Shown here: one piece after another, positions 18,382 to 27,122 of the stretch
Layout: every line of letters starts with the position of its first letter
Position numbering within the stretch: the stretch's first letter is position 1
Position numbers and translations under genes: made by a program
The notes under the pieces: model-generated
Told to the model about the DNA's origin: nothing
Seen by the model: the letters and a program-made list of their open reading frames with translations, nothing else
The model's database searches: none
Assembly (NCBI GenBank): GCA_023664865.1
Contig: JAMPEU010000011.1
Span: forward strand, 43,115 to 107,114
Direction: 5' to 3'
DNA length: 64,000 bases
DNA from: Butyrivibrio sp.
GTDB lineage: Bacteria; Bacillota; Clostridia; Lachnospirales; Lachnospiraceae

Positions 18382-19485
18382 CTATGTTAAAATCATTCCT
18401 ATCCTTCTTTTCACTTCTTCAACATTCCCAACACTAACCAAATTCCCCTTGCTTTTTTCATCAAGAGTCTCTTTCATGCCTCCTGTATCATAGGCAACCA
18501 CGGTAGTCCCGCATGTCTGTGCTTCAAGATTTACTGTGGGATAATTCTCCTCATACGATAAGTTCACGAATACATCCGCCGCCGTATAGATTTCTGCCAG
18601 TTGCTCCGCACTCTCAGTTTTCGCCAGACCAAGTACATTATCAGGCAGGTTTTTCATCTGTCTTTTATTCAATCCTACCAGCACGATTTTATAATCGCTG
18701 CTTAACATTCCTGCAAGCTTCAGATAATCGTCTAATCCCTTTCTTTCATCCCATGTACTTGCCACCCCTAGTAATATCTTTTTATTCTCCAATCCATACT
18801 TAGCGCGGAAACTTCCCATTGTTGGTTTGAATATACTTTTGTCTATATCATTTCTGACTATTTCTGCCAGATAATCTTTTAGAAAACTTTCCTTTACTAA
18901 ATCGGCAAGCCATTGCGAAGGCACAATCAATGTCATATTTTTTATGCCGCAGAATGTCTTGCGTTTTCGCTCATAATTCTCTTTACTGTGATCGCATATG
19001 ATGCTTTTAGGATAACAGTTTTTCTGAACGCACTGGTAACAGCCTATCTTCCATTTATCACATTTTGCATATGTAAAATGTGCGCAGTGTCCTGTAAAAC
19101 TCCAGCAGTCGTGCAGAGTCCAGAATACTTTTTTATCTGCTTTCTTTAGATAGTCGAACAGCATTTCTATGTTTATATAATAACCGTGGAGGTTATGCAG
19201 CCATATTACGTCAGGATTATAGTTTTCCACCCATTTTAAAAATTTCCTTGTAGCAACCTTGGAACCGAAACCGTGTCTATCAGAAATCCTCGTATACATT
19301 CCATGCAGCCTATAGTCTAACGCCGTTCCTATCCGGTATGTTTCTATATCATCGCAGTTGGCTTTCCATCTTCCATATGCCAGTACGCATTGATGTCCCT
19401 GCTTTTGCAAGTCCCGACACTGGTTTGCGGCAATCTTGCCTGTACTTCCGCTTCCTGCCACGGTATTAATAAACAAATACTTCAT
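18382..19485 (-). CDS. Family 4 glycosyltransferase (GT-B)
   Basis: A 367-residue GT4-type enzyme. The N-terminal half has INTVAGSGSTGKIAANQCRD and VIWLHNLHGYYIN; a Cys-rich insertion (FTGHCAHFTYAKCDKWKIGC) is typical of one GT4 subgroup in exopolysaccharide loci. The donor domain shows LLGVASTWDERKGLDDYLKL and LSYEENYPTVNLEAQTCG. It lies second after loaP, with codon use closer to the core genome than the genes further left. Confidence 0.88.
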   Translation of the reverse strand: MKYLFINTVAGSGSTGKIAANQCRDLQKQGHQCVLAYGRWKANCDDIETYRIGTALDYRLHGMYTRISDRHGFGSKVATRKFLKWVENYNPDVIWLHNLHGYYINIEMLFDYLKKADKKVFWTLHDCWSFTGHCAHFTYAKCDKWKIGCYQCVQKNCYPKSIICDHSKENYERKRKTFCGIKNMTLIVPSQWLADLVKESFLKDYLAEIVRNDIDKSIFKPTMGSFRAKYGLENKKILLGVASTWDERKGLDDYLKLAGMLSSDYKIVLVGLNKRQMKNLPDNVLGLAKTESAEQLAEIYTAADVFVNLSYEENYPTVNLEAQTCGTTVVAYDTGGMKETLDEKSKGNLVSVGNVEEVKRRIGMILT

Positions 19486-19519
19486 ATGCCATATACCTAA
19501 TCCTGCTTTTCTTCATCCT

Positions 19520-20269
19520 TCACACCACCATCTTCGCAATCTCCATCCCATAACACTCCACCACATACAGCCTGCCGTACCCATTCTCCCTGTATATCCT
19601 GTACTTTATCCGGGCGCGCTCCACGGCTTTATGGATTCCTTTCTCATGGCTTACGCCGTTCCTGCGGAAGTTGGCAAGCACCTCGTTTACCACACATACA
19701 CGGCAGTCCGGGATTCCTTTGCGTATGCGCAGTATCAGATCCCAGTCGTCGTGGATGTTTTCATTTCTATATAAATATCTTGCGTATACACGTTTCGGTA
19801 TGAATGTTGTGGGGTGGTTCCAGTATCTTGATGTCACCCACTTACTGTTTCTCGATTTTTTAATAAAGCTCCCGCCCTCACTGATAATCCTTAAGTCCGC
19901 ATAGAATAAATCATATTCCTGCCTGCTATAGTGTGACGCGGCGCACCTGACCGCATCAGGCTCATACCAGTCGTCACTGTTTATTATGCCGACAATTTCG
20001 CCCGACGTCATCCGTATTCCTTTATTCATCGCATCATATATGCCCTCGTCAGGCTCGGATATATATCTGTATGTAATATGCCTGTCTGCAAATTTCCCCT
20101 CATAGTTATGCAGAATTTCCAGCGTGCTGTCCGTGGACTGTCCATCGACCACAATGTATTCCAGTTCATCATATGTCTGATTCAGCACGGACTCGATTGT
20201 ATCCCTTATTGTTTTTTCACTGTTTCTGCACACTGTGATGATGCTCACTAACGGTTTCCCTGTTTCCAC
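19520..20269 (-). CDS. Family 2 glycosyltransferase (GT-A)
   Basis: The 249-residue enzyme has the GT2 signature PLVSIITVCRNSEKTIRDTI, YIVVDGQSTDSTLEIL and DEGIYDAMNKGIRMTSGEIV leading to NSDDWY, the metal-binding DxD-like site. It is WcaA/GumL-like and cytoplasmic. The start is GTG with AGGGTGG upstream. It is the first sugar gene after loaP; the 280-bp gap between them holds hairpin repeat copy 1. Confidence 0.92.
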   Translation of the reverse strand: METGKPLVSIITVCRNSEKTIRDTIESVLNQTYDELEYIVVDGQSTDSTLEILHNYEGKFADRHITYRYISEPDEGIYDAMNKGIRMTSGEIVGIINSDDWYEPDAVRCAASHYSRQEYDLFYADLRIISEGGSFIKKSRNSKWVTSRYWNHPTTFIPKRVYARYLYRNENIHDDWDLILRIRKGIPDCRVCVVNEVLANFRRNGVSHEKGIHKAVERARIKYRIYRENGYGRLYVVECYGMEIAKMVV

Positions 20270-20379
20270 TTAAACCACCCTGCCAATTATCTGAATTATC
20301 TGTAATCTTTATTTCCGTATCCGCCACCGTTTCCAGTAAAAGACAATCAAACACACTCTGGCGATATCCACAGCCTCCT

Positions 20380-20530
20380 GCGTCATGTACTCATATGTTT
20401 CCTCTTGAGGTCCTTGGGAAACGCCGGTCCTTGGTGAAAAAGCTGCTTTTTAGCTTTTGAACCTAGTACCGCTGCGCTTTCCCACGGAGCGAGAGCGTAC
20501 CTCAAGTGGAAGCATATGAGTACATGACGC
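20380..20530. repeat. Large palindromic hairpin element, copy 1
   Basis: A 151-bp element with perfect 18-bp outer arms (20380-20397 and 20513-20530) around CATATG, and an inner stem GGGAAACGC / GCGCTTTCCC. It lies 20 bp behind the loaP stop and ahead of the GT2 gene. It shares its inner sequence (GCCGGT, AGTACCGCTGCG, CACGGAGCGAGAGCGT) with copies 2-4. There is no U-tract after the minus-strand hairpin. Confidence 0.9.
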
Positions 20531-20549
20531 ATCCAGCAACCTGTTTCCA

Positions 20550-21056
20550 TCAACTCTTCTCCGTAATCTCTAGCCCAGCCTCCATCTTCACCATGCGCCC
20601 AAACAAATCAAGCTCCAGCCACGCCTTCCTCTTATGCCTGTCTATCTTCCTGATATAACTTTCCAGTCCCGTAAGCGGTCCCTTTGTGACATGAACAACC
20701 CCATTTCTTATAACGCCTGTAGAAATATCCAGCGCGTTCTCCCTTACTCCCATATGTTCCAACAGTTCCTCTTCGCTTTCCTTAAGCGGCACAATCTCAT
20801 CCCCCGTGCCGAGCATCTTTACCAGTCCGATTACATTTTCAAGGCTCCTATTCAGTTCTTCCGCATGACTGCTTATCATGAACACATATCCTGGAAACAG
20901 AAGTTTCTCCTGTGTATGCCATGCGCCCTGATATCTTTTCATCTCTTTGTAATGTGGGATAAAGCATTGTTCCAATATTCTTTTATCTGCAATCTTTATG
21001 CACTTATGCTTAATCTGTTCCTCGGCTCCGAGGCGTACCTGCGCTATGTACCACAT
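20550..21056 (-). CDS. loaP: LoaP-type NusG paralogue, transcription antiterminator
   Basis: The 168-residue protein has an N-terminal NGN domain (MWYIAQVRLGAEEQIKHKC, KLLFPGYVFM) and a C-terminal KOW domain (VVHVTKGPLTGLESYIRKID, WLELDLFGR). LoaP proteins travel with RNA polymerase, recognise an RNA hairpin in the leader and allow read-through of terminators across long polysaccharide or polyketide operons. I start at the ATG at 21056 with GGGGGTG upstream; the frame extends 18 codons further but overlaps the leader terminator. The 13-kb operon follows directly. Confidence 0.9.
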   Translation of the reverse strand: MWYIAQVRLGAEEQIKHKCIKIADKRILEQCFIPHYKEMKRYQGAWHTQEKLLFPGYVFMISSHAEELNRSLENVIGLVKMLGTGDEIVPLKESEEELLEHMGVRENALDISTGVIRNGVVHVTKGPLTGLESYIRKIDRHKRKAWLELDLFGRMVKMEAGLEITEKS

Positions 21057-21081
21057 GACGTCACCCCCGGCAAAAACGCGC

Positions 21082-21129
21082 AAAAAAAACAGGAATACCA
21101 TGCCCGTCATTTCGGGTATGATATCCCTG
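21082..21129 (-). terminator. Leader terminator upstream of loaP
   Basis: On the minus strand CAGGGATATCATACCCG pairs with CGGGCATGGTATTCCTG (16 of 17 positions including two G-U) around AAATGA, followed at once by eight Ts. This is a strong intrinsic terminator between the promoter at 21304-21333 and the loaP start, so it would block the whole operon unless read through. It could also be the LoaP recognition hairpin. Confidence 0.88.
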
Positions 21130-21211
21130 TTTTCTGTCTACTGCAATATATAAATTAGAATATGCTAAAAGCGCATTAAAAATCAGCAGTCCACTTAATT
21201 GGCTGCTAACG

Positions 21212-21300
<89 letters not shown>

Positions 21301-21303
21301 AAG

Positions 21304-21333
21304 ATTATGCCTTGGCTACTCATGTTCTGTCAA
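21304..21333 (-). promoter_or_regulatory. Promoter of the loaP-polysaccharide operon
   Basis: On the minus strand TTGACA (21333-21328) and CATAAT (21309-21304) are 18 bp apart. Transcription would start about 21297, inside the GACA run. Confidence 0.8.
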
Positions 21334-21471
21334 TCCTTTTTTATAATAATTTCAATATTTTTCTCTTATGCTGCATAAGCTTACGGATTATGCAAGTAAA
21401 TTATAGCATATCAATATTTACAAGTCAACTGTGACTTGCATTTTACGTAAGTAAACCCTATTAATTTAGAC

Positions 21472-21519
21472 AAAAATATAGGTGAAAACATAAGTTAAAT
21501 AACCTGTGCTTTCACCTAT
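21472..21519 (-). terminator. Terminator behind the second Rpn gene
   Basis: ATAGGTGAAA and TTTCACCTAT form a 10-bp stem, followed on the minus strand by ATTTTTG. It lies 20 bp past the stop at 21539. The bases 21334-21470 hold no gene. Confidence 0.65.
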
Positions 21520-21538
21520 ATGCTTTATATTTTATCGA

Positions 21539-22486
21539 TTAGTCTGTCCAATACAATTCTATTTTTTCATTAGCTTCATTTTCATTAAGTGAATATTTTT
21601 GTATTAACTGACTGCACGCCACCATCTTTGAAGCTCCGATATCTCTGATAGTCTTCACTAACTTTTCTATGCCAGATGCCATTTCAGTTGCTATCCCAGC
21701 CTCATATCCCTCAAGTCTCATATCTTCAAACGCTTTGCACATATCGTATCTCTCCTCTCCATTTTCTTCGGTTTTAAACTTCTCCAGTATCCTTACATTT
21801 GCCACTACCTCGAGCATATCTCTTGTTTCACTGTCTATATTGCTGTATGCTTCTTTATTCTCTTCCATAACCTTCTTAAGCATCTCCTTGTCCTTTGAAT
21901 ACCTGACTGCCTCAAATACCTGTCTTAAACCAGTGCGGTATTCGTTGAAAGTATCATGCTCTTGGCAGTCGTACAGGTTCAGCTTGTAGTTTGTCACATA
22001 CTCCTTAAGTTCATCATCAATATCCAGCAGGTCATGCAGGCATCTTGCACCATTCCACTTATGCTCGTCTCCGAAGTATACCACAAGCGTAATAATGGGC
22101 GCAAATTTCTCGTCTTTCTTTATTCCTGAAAGGTACTCGTCCTTATCCTGTAAATCGCTTTTCGCTGTATGTAACCGCTTTTTCTGTTTCCACTGTTTAC
22201 GATATCCAACGCTCTCTGAAAGCATATTTCTCAGCACCATCTGGTAATCGACATAGTTCTGGTTCTCCACCACTAGTATATGGAGTTTCCTGCCTTTCCA
22301 AACGCGCGCCTTGTCCACGACCGTCTTAATGTTTCTACTTCCCGTGCTTACAATCTGAGAGTCTTCCGGCTCCAGCTCTTCCGGTTTTACAACCTGTGTT
22401 CCATTGAATAATGCTCCGTTTATCTGGTCTGCAAACCTTGTGTTGTCGTCCAGATAATCAAACTGATAATCGTCTTTTCTTCCCAT
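21539..22486 (-). CDS. Rpn-family PD-(D/E)XK nuclease, second copy
   Basis: A 315-residue paralogue of the 2828-3790 gene, with the same order of blocks: DDNTRFADQINGALFNGTQV, the ExQ active-site strand LVVENQNYVDYQMVLRN, APIITLVVYFGDEHKWNGAR and a helical C-terminal tail (RLEGYEAGIATEMASGIEKL). GGGAGG precedes the ATG. The two proteins are clearly diverged, so this is not a recent duplication. It has its own promoter and terminator. Confidence 0.87.
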   Translation of the reverse strand: MGRKDDYQFDYLDDNTRFADQINGALFNGTQVVKPEELEPEDSQIVSTGSRNIKTVVDKARVWKGRKLHILVVENQNYVDYQMVLRNMLSESVGYRKQWKQKKRLHTAKSDLQDKDEYLSGIKKDEKFAPIITLVVYFGDEHKWNGARCLHDLLDIDDELKEYVTNYKLNLYDCQEHDTFNEYRTGLRQVFEAVRYSKDKEMLKKVMEENKEAYSNIDSETRDMLEVVANVRILEKFKTEENGEERYDMCKAFEDMRLEGYEAGIATEMASGIEKLVKTIRDIGASKMVACSQLIQKYSLNENEANEKIELYWTD

Positions 22487-22586
22487 CAGTCGTCCTCCCT
22501 TATTTTATTTGCCATATAAGGGATTCAGATTCCATGACGTGAAAAAAGATTTTCCAGAATTTAAGATTCCCAGATATGTTTAGTTA

Positions 22587-22616
22587 ATCATAGCATAGTT
22601 GTTGCAATTTTGTAAA
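22587..22616 (-). promoter_or_regulatory. Promoter of the second Rpn gene
   Basis: Minus-strand TTTACA (22616-22611) and TATGAT (22592-22587), 18 bp apart, 100 bp before the ATG. Confidence 0.65.
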
Positions 22617-22633
22617 GTAGAATTTTAAAATAT

Positions 22634-22674
22634 ATAAAAAAATAACTGCCAGACCTCAAAAGAATCTGGCAGTT
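22634..22674 (-). terminator. Intrinsic terminator behind fucO
   Basis: Minus-strand AACTGCCAGA pairs with TCTGGCAGTT and is followed by ATTTTTTTA. It nearly matches the terminator at 2750-2790 in stem and loop. Confidence 0.88.
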
Positions 22675-22692
22675 AATATAAAATACATTATT

Positions 22693-23841
22693 TTACGGAA
22701 GCAGACTCTTATAAAGTCCAATAATATCCTCTACGCCTGCATCTCTCGGATTTCCCGGAAGGCACGCATCTTCATAAGCAGACTGCGCCAGCGCCGGAAT
22801 ATCCTCTTCTTTTACAATTCCCTCTAAAGACTGTGGAATGCCTACGTCTTGGCTAAGCTTTTTAACTGCATCGATAGCAGCCTGACGGTATTCTTCCTGC
22901 GTCATCTTGTCTACATTTTCCACTCCCATGACACGGGCAATCTCACGGTATTTCTCGCCGCTGTATTCTTTATTGTATTCCATTGCGGTCGGAAGGAGAA
23001 TCGCGCATGCAACTCCGTGCGGCGTGCCATAATAAGCAGATAAAGTATGTGCCATGGCATGATCAACGCCAAGCCCTACATTAGAAAAGCCCATTCCGGC
23101 AACATACTGTCCAAGAGCCATGCCCTCGCGTCCTGCCTTTTCATTGGCAACAGCTCCACGAAGGGAATCTGAAATCATCTTGATGGCAGTAATATGGAAC
23201 ATATCGGAAAGCGCCCATGCGCCCTTTGTAATGTAGCCTTCAATCGCATGTGTCAGGGCATCCATGCCGGTAGCAGCCGTAAGTCCCTTAGGCATCGTCT
23301 CTGTCATATCGGGATCGATTACCGCGACAATCGGAATGTCATGAGGATCTACGCATACAAATTTTCTCTTCTTTTCTACATCTGTAATTACATAATTAAT
23401 CGTTACTTCTGCTGCTGTTCCTGCCGTCGTCGGTACGGCGATAATCGGAACTGACGGTTTCTTAGTATCTGCTACGCCTTCTAATGAACGTACATCGGCA
23501 AACTCAGGATTGGCGATAATAATGCCGATTGCCTTAGACGTATCCATAGATGAACCTCCGCCGATTGCTACGATGCAGTCAGCCGCAGCGTCTTTAAATG
23601 CTTTTACGCCGTTTAGTACATTCTCAATGGTCGGATTCGGCTTAATATCGCTGTAAACTGCATAAGCGATTCCTGCCGCATCTAAAAGGTCTGTCACTTT
23701 AGCGGTTACGCCGAATTTTAATAAATCCGGATCTGAAGCTACGAATACCTTCTTAAATCCCCGTGCCTTTATCTCATCAGGAATCGCCTTTATCGCTCCG
23801 CTTCCATGATAAGATGTTTCGTTCAAAGTAAATCTGTTCAT
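22693..23841 (-). CDS. fucO: Lactaldehyde reductase / 1,2-propanediol oxidoreductase (iron alcohol dehydrogenase)
   Basis: A 382-residue group III iron alcohol dehydrogenase very close to E. coli FucO throughout. It shows the NAD-site GGGSSMDTSKAIGI, the FucO-specific block VPTTAGTAAEVTINYVITD and KFVCVDPHDIP, and metal ligands in GMDALTHAIEGY (Asp, His), MAHTL and TPHGVA (two His). It reduces lactaldehyde to propanediol in deoxysugar fermentation. No fucose or rhamnose genes lie nearby. AAGGG precedes the ATG. Confidence 0.9.
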   Translation of the reverse strand: MNRFTLNETSYHGSGAIKAIPDEIKARGFKKVFVASDPDLLKFGVTAKVTDLLDAAGIAYAVYSDIKPNPTIENVLNGVKAFKDAAADCIVAIGGGSSMDTSKAIGIIIANPEFADVRSLEGVADTKKPSVPIIAVPTTAGTAAEVTINYVITDVEKKRKFVCVDPHDIPIVAVIDPDMTETMPKGLTAATGMDALTHAIEGYITKGAWALSDMFHITAIKMISDSLRGAVANEKAGREGMALGQYVAGMGFSNVGLGVDHAMAHTLSAYYGTPHGVACAILLPTAMEYNKEYSGEKYREIARVMGVENVDKMTQEEYRQAAIDAVKKLSQDVGIPQSLEGIVKEEDIPALAQSAYEDACLPGNPRDAGVEDIIGLYKSLLP

Positions 23842-23920
23842 ATTGTTTCCCTTCTTTCTTTTATTTTTTCAGCCGACACCATTAATAGCAGCGCCGGCTG
23901 TTCATTTTAATTGATATGTA

Positions 23921-24589
23921 TTAACATTTAATCTCCAAATACCCTAAAAGCTTGCTCATATCATACTCGGTCATCACGCCCGCATGTGAATCGTAGAATT
24001 TGCCGTCAAAATGCACCAGATAATGACAGAAACGCCCCATTCTCTCCATAAGTATCGCACATTTAGGCAGAACCGTGTCACGCCCTTCCGTATAATTGAT
24101 GATATCAGTGTGGTCGATGCCGTAGTAATTCAGCGCGGAAATCACACGCCCCATAGTAGCCTGCCACTCACGACAGTCCATAACGCTTATTACTTCTGCA
24201 ATAGTAACGCCCGCCAACATAGCCACGCATGCCTGACCGCACAGACCGTCCTCTGGAAGTTTGATTACTTCTACGCTGTCGATTTTACGAATCGGTTTAT
24301 CGAAACTGTACGGACTGTTCTGATCCATACGGATTAACGAGCCGTTCACGTGAAGCAGAATTTTATGAGTGCTGCCCGGCTCTACGCTTACCGCTGACTC
24401 ATCTTCAACGAAAATAAAATAGTTTCCCTTCTCCTTCGGGTGCAATTCACAGTCGATTATCTTGTTGTCAAGAACTAAATCCCCCTTGATAACATCCCTC
24501 TGTTTGCACACCTCCCATACATTAAACGGGATATCAATCGAATACCCTTTATCCTGTTTTTCAACCTTGGATTCAAAAAAATACCTCAT
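23921..24589 (-). CDS. DUF1905-like barrel fused to a C39-like cysteine-protease fold
   Basis: A 222-residue protein in two parts. Residues 1-85 look like a DUF1905 beta-barrel (YFFESKVEKQDKGYSIDIPF, GDLVLDNKIID). Residues 108-215 have LPEDGLCGQACVAMLAGVTI and RFCHYLVHFDGKFYDSHAG, the Cys-then-His order of papain-like C39 domains (Cys117 or Cys121, His189). Substrate unknown; no export signal. I use the ATG at 24589, six bases after GGGAG, not the ATG two codons earlier that nearly touches it. Confidence 0.65.
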   Translation of the reverse strand: MRYFFESKVEKQDKGYSIDIPFNVWEVCKQRDVIKGDLVLDNKIIDCELHPKEKGNYFIFVEDESAVSVEPGSTHKILLHVNGSLIRMDQNSPYSFDKPIRKIDSVEVIKLPEDGLCGQACVAMLAGVTIAEVISVMDCREWQATMGRVISALNYYGIDHTDIINYTEGRDTVLPKCAILMERMGRFCHYLVHFDGKFYDSHAGVMTEYDMSKLLGYLEIKC

Positions 24590-24700
24590 TGCCATCTCCC
24601 TTCCGGTGTCTTACACCAATCGCTATACCTCTTTATAAATAATGTGAAAAATTATTTCACACTACCATTGTAACAAATTCTTGGACGATTGAAAACTTTT

Positions 24701-25807
24701 TTATTGAGAAAGATTTTCAAAACTGATATTAATATCTACATTTACATCAATTCCGTCTACGCTGCCCTCATCGGTATACTGCCATACCTTAAACTCATAC
24801 GGAAAATATACTTCCGTGTCATACTGCGCAAACCATTTATCATATTCTTCTATCTTCTCGATATTTAACATCAGCATGAACGTCTTTAAATTGCCGTAAA
24901 TCATCGGCGTATATCCTGCCTGCTTTATCTTATCGCAAAAGGCGATACAATAGTCTGTGCGTTCCTCCATCGTAAGGTCAGCCGTCCTTGCATTTTCATT
25001 TGAAAGTGCCTCCACATCTATTACCACAGGATATGTAACATCATATGCCACTATTTCATTAATCACGAACTGCGCTTCTTCTTCCGCCTCCTCGACGCTG
25101 GTTGCCTGCGTAAAGAAATATACTCCCACGTCAACATTATTTTTCAACGCTTCTTCTATGTTATACTCAAATCTATCGTCTTTTGAAATCTTACCTTCAG
25201 AATAGCCCCTGATTCCAAGCCTTATAAAAGCATATTCCACGCCGTCATTAGCAACCTTTTCCCAATCGATTGTTTCCTGATATCTGGATACGTCTATGCC
25301 CTTATGAGATATCAGAGCGTCGTCCTCATAATACTCTATCAAACCTTCGTCCGTATTTACAAAGTTTTCCGCCTTATATGTATTACGCTTAAGCGTATCA
25401 ATTACCGGAAAGAAATAATAATTATTGGCGTCATAAATCACCACATCGTCCGGATAAAAATACCGCAGCATCTTAATCGCGCTGCCCTTGGAAATTACCA
25501 TATCCTTTATCTCGCTTAGCACTTCCGTTTCCGTCTCCTGCGACGCCTGCAGCCTTGCTTCTTCTATCCTGCTATTTAACAGGGCTTGTACCTCTTCTTC
25601 GGTATATCTGTTTTGTAAAGTCTCAAGCTCGTTCATCACTTCTTTGGTTTCAAGCTCCGATGCCCGATACTTAAATACCATAACCAAACAGAAGGTAATG
25701 GCGGTTAGGGTTACGATGCACAGAATAATTGAACCGAACAAAATTCCGTTTTCGTTTCTCCTGCGTTTCTTGCCCTTAGTCTTCGCCTGTAAATTATTAT
25801 CCTGCAT
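24701..25807 (-). CDS. Membrane-anchored GH25 lysozyme
   Basis: The 368-residue protein has a basic N terminus (KGKKRRRNE), one membrane helix (about 22-46), a coiled-coil stretch (50-100) and a GH25 muramidase domain from about 168: KGIDVSRYQETIDWEKVAND, VGVYFFTQA, and the catalytic VVIDVEAL. GH25 enzymes cut the N-acetylmuramyl-N-acetylglucosamine bond of peptidoglycan. A type II membrane orientation would place the domain outside. AGGAG lies five bases before the ATG. Confidence 0.9.
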   Translation of the reverse strand: MQDNNLQAKTKGKKRRRNENGILFGSIILCIVTLTAITFCLVMVFKYRASELETKEVMNELETLQNRYTEEEVQALLNSRIEEARLQASQETETEVLSEIKDMVISKGSAIKMLRYFYPDDVVIYDANNYYFFPVIDTLKRNTYKAENFVNTDEGLIEYYEDDALISHKGIDVSRYQETIDWEKVANDGVEYAFIRLGIRGYSEGKISKDDRFEYNIEEALKNNVDVGVYFFTQATSVEEAEEEAQFVINEIVAYDVTYPVVIDVEALSNENARTADLTMEERTDYCIAFCDKIKQAGYTPMIYGNLKTFMLMLNIEKIEEYDKWFAQYDTEVYFPYEFKVWQYTDEGSVDGIDVNVDINISFENLSQ

Positions 25808-25863
25808 ACATGCTCCTATCTTATGCTTTACGCCTGTCCACTATCTTCACAGTTACACGTTTT

Positions 25864-26721
25864 CTATATCCGTTCATTAAAATAGCTCTTATATCCCTCG
25901 CCAAATACCTCAGTCGCGCTTGAAATTATCATAAAGGCATCTGCATCTTCTTCCCTTACAATAGCCTCTACCCTCGGAGACACAGGTTTCTTAACTGCGC
26001 ACATAAGCACCTGTTTCTCTTTGCCGCTGAATGCTCCGCGTCCCTCTATATATGTTACTCCGACATCCAGCTCCTTAAGCATCCGCCCTGCAATCTCTTC
26101 CGAATGGTCGCTTATGATATAGATAAGCTTCGCCTCGTCCTTGCCGTACAGCACGATATCCAGCACAACCGAATTGACCGCCACTGTAATCCCCGCATAC
26201 AGCGCGGCATCGATATTTTTAAAAACAATTCCCGACATCATTATAATTATAACATCTGTCACGAAAAAAAGCACTCCTGTTTTTAAATATGGCAGTTTTA
26301 TCCGCAGCCATTTCACTATAATGTCCATTCCGCCGGTAGTTGCCCCCGCTTTAAACATAAAGCCGATGGATATAGCATACAACACGCCCCCGGCAAGAGC
26401 CGCTAACAGTATATCATCTGTTGCCGCGCCAAGCGGCGCTAAAATATTGGTAAATAAGGAAATAAGTGCAATTGAATACACAGTCGATATCGTAAAACGC
26501 AGACCGAATTTCCATATTGAGAATAATAAAATAGGCACATTAAATGCAAATATCAGAGTACCGGTTTCGATAGGCAGAAACCTGCTTATTATAATGGCTA
26601 TGCCTGTTACCCCGCCCGGCGCCATGTCGTTAGGATCAATAAACAAACTGACAGCAGCCGCATAAACAAAAGCCATAACAGTAATGATGATATACTTTTT
26701 TAAGGTATCCAGCTTAGCCAT
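25864..26721 (-). CDS. YitT-family membrane protein (DUF161 + DUF2179)
   Basis: The 285-residue protein has a YitT membrane domain of about five to six helices (SLFIDPNDMAPGGVTGIAII, AGATTGGMDIIVKWL) and a cytosolic DUF2179 tail (SEEIAGRMLKELDVGVTYI, EKQVLMCAVKKP). The function of YitT proteins is not settled. It lies 56 bp before the GH25 gene start and probably shares its transcript. Confidence 0.9.
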   Translation of the reverse strand: MAKLDTLKKYIIITVMAFVYAAAVSLFIDPNDMAPGGVTGIAIIISRFLPIETGTLIFAFNVPILLFSIWKFGLRFTISTVYSIALISLFTNILAPLGAATDDILLAALAGGVLYAISIGFMFKAGATTGGMDIIVKWLRIKLPYLKTGVLFFVTDVIIIMMSGIVFKNIDAALYAGITVAVNSVVLDIVLYGKDEAKLIYIISDHSEEIAGRMLKELDVGVTYIEGRGAFSGKEKQVLMCAVKKPVSPRVEAIVREEDADAFMIISSATEVFGEGYKSYFNERI

Positions 26722-26784
26722 TATCCGAATATACTCCTTGCTCAGACTCTATTTCAACTTATACATTCAATATTCCAGTAACCA

Positions 26785-26844
26785 GAGTTTAGTATCCGCT
26801 TTTCAGGCATTGGAGTCCTGTTTTTGTTCATTTATACTAAACTC
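26785..26844 (-). promoter_or_regulatory. Leader hairpin upstream of yitT-type gene
   Basis: GAGTTTAGTAT (26785-26795) and ATACTAAACTC (26834-26844) form a perfect 11-bp stem closing a 38-base interior with a CAGG..CCTG inner stem. It lies 63 bp upstream of the yitT ATG. It does not match a riboswitch class I know. The rest of 26722-26951 is AT-rich with no gene. Confidence 0.4.
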
Positions 26845-26951
26845 GTGACAGCAAATAATAATTCGCAATTATCTATAGTATTATATTTTCATCTGTCATT
26901 ATTCACTACCAAATAATAATATACATATATAATATAATGTTTCGTTCCCCA

Positions 26952-27103
26952 AGCGTCAGTGGCACATATGCTTCCTCTTGTGGTCCTTGAAAAACGCCGG
27001 TCCTTAGTTCAAAAGCTTCTTTCCAGCTTTTGGACTTAGTACCGCTGCGTTTTTCACGGAGCGAGAGCGTGCTACAAGGGGAAGCATATGTGCCACTGAC
27101 GCT
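26952..27103. repeat. Large palindromic hairpin element, copy 2
   Basis: A 152-bp element with perfect 24-bp outer arms (26952-26975 and 27080-27103) and inner stems GAAAAACGC / GCGTTTTTC and CAAAAGCT / AGCTTTTG. It starts 19 bp past the ilvA stop. Inner sequence matches copies 1, 3 and 4. No U-tract follows. Confidence 0.92.
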
Positions 27104-27122
27104 CCCCCCGAACAACCACTTC

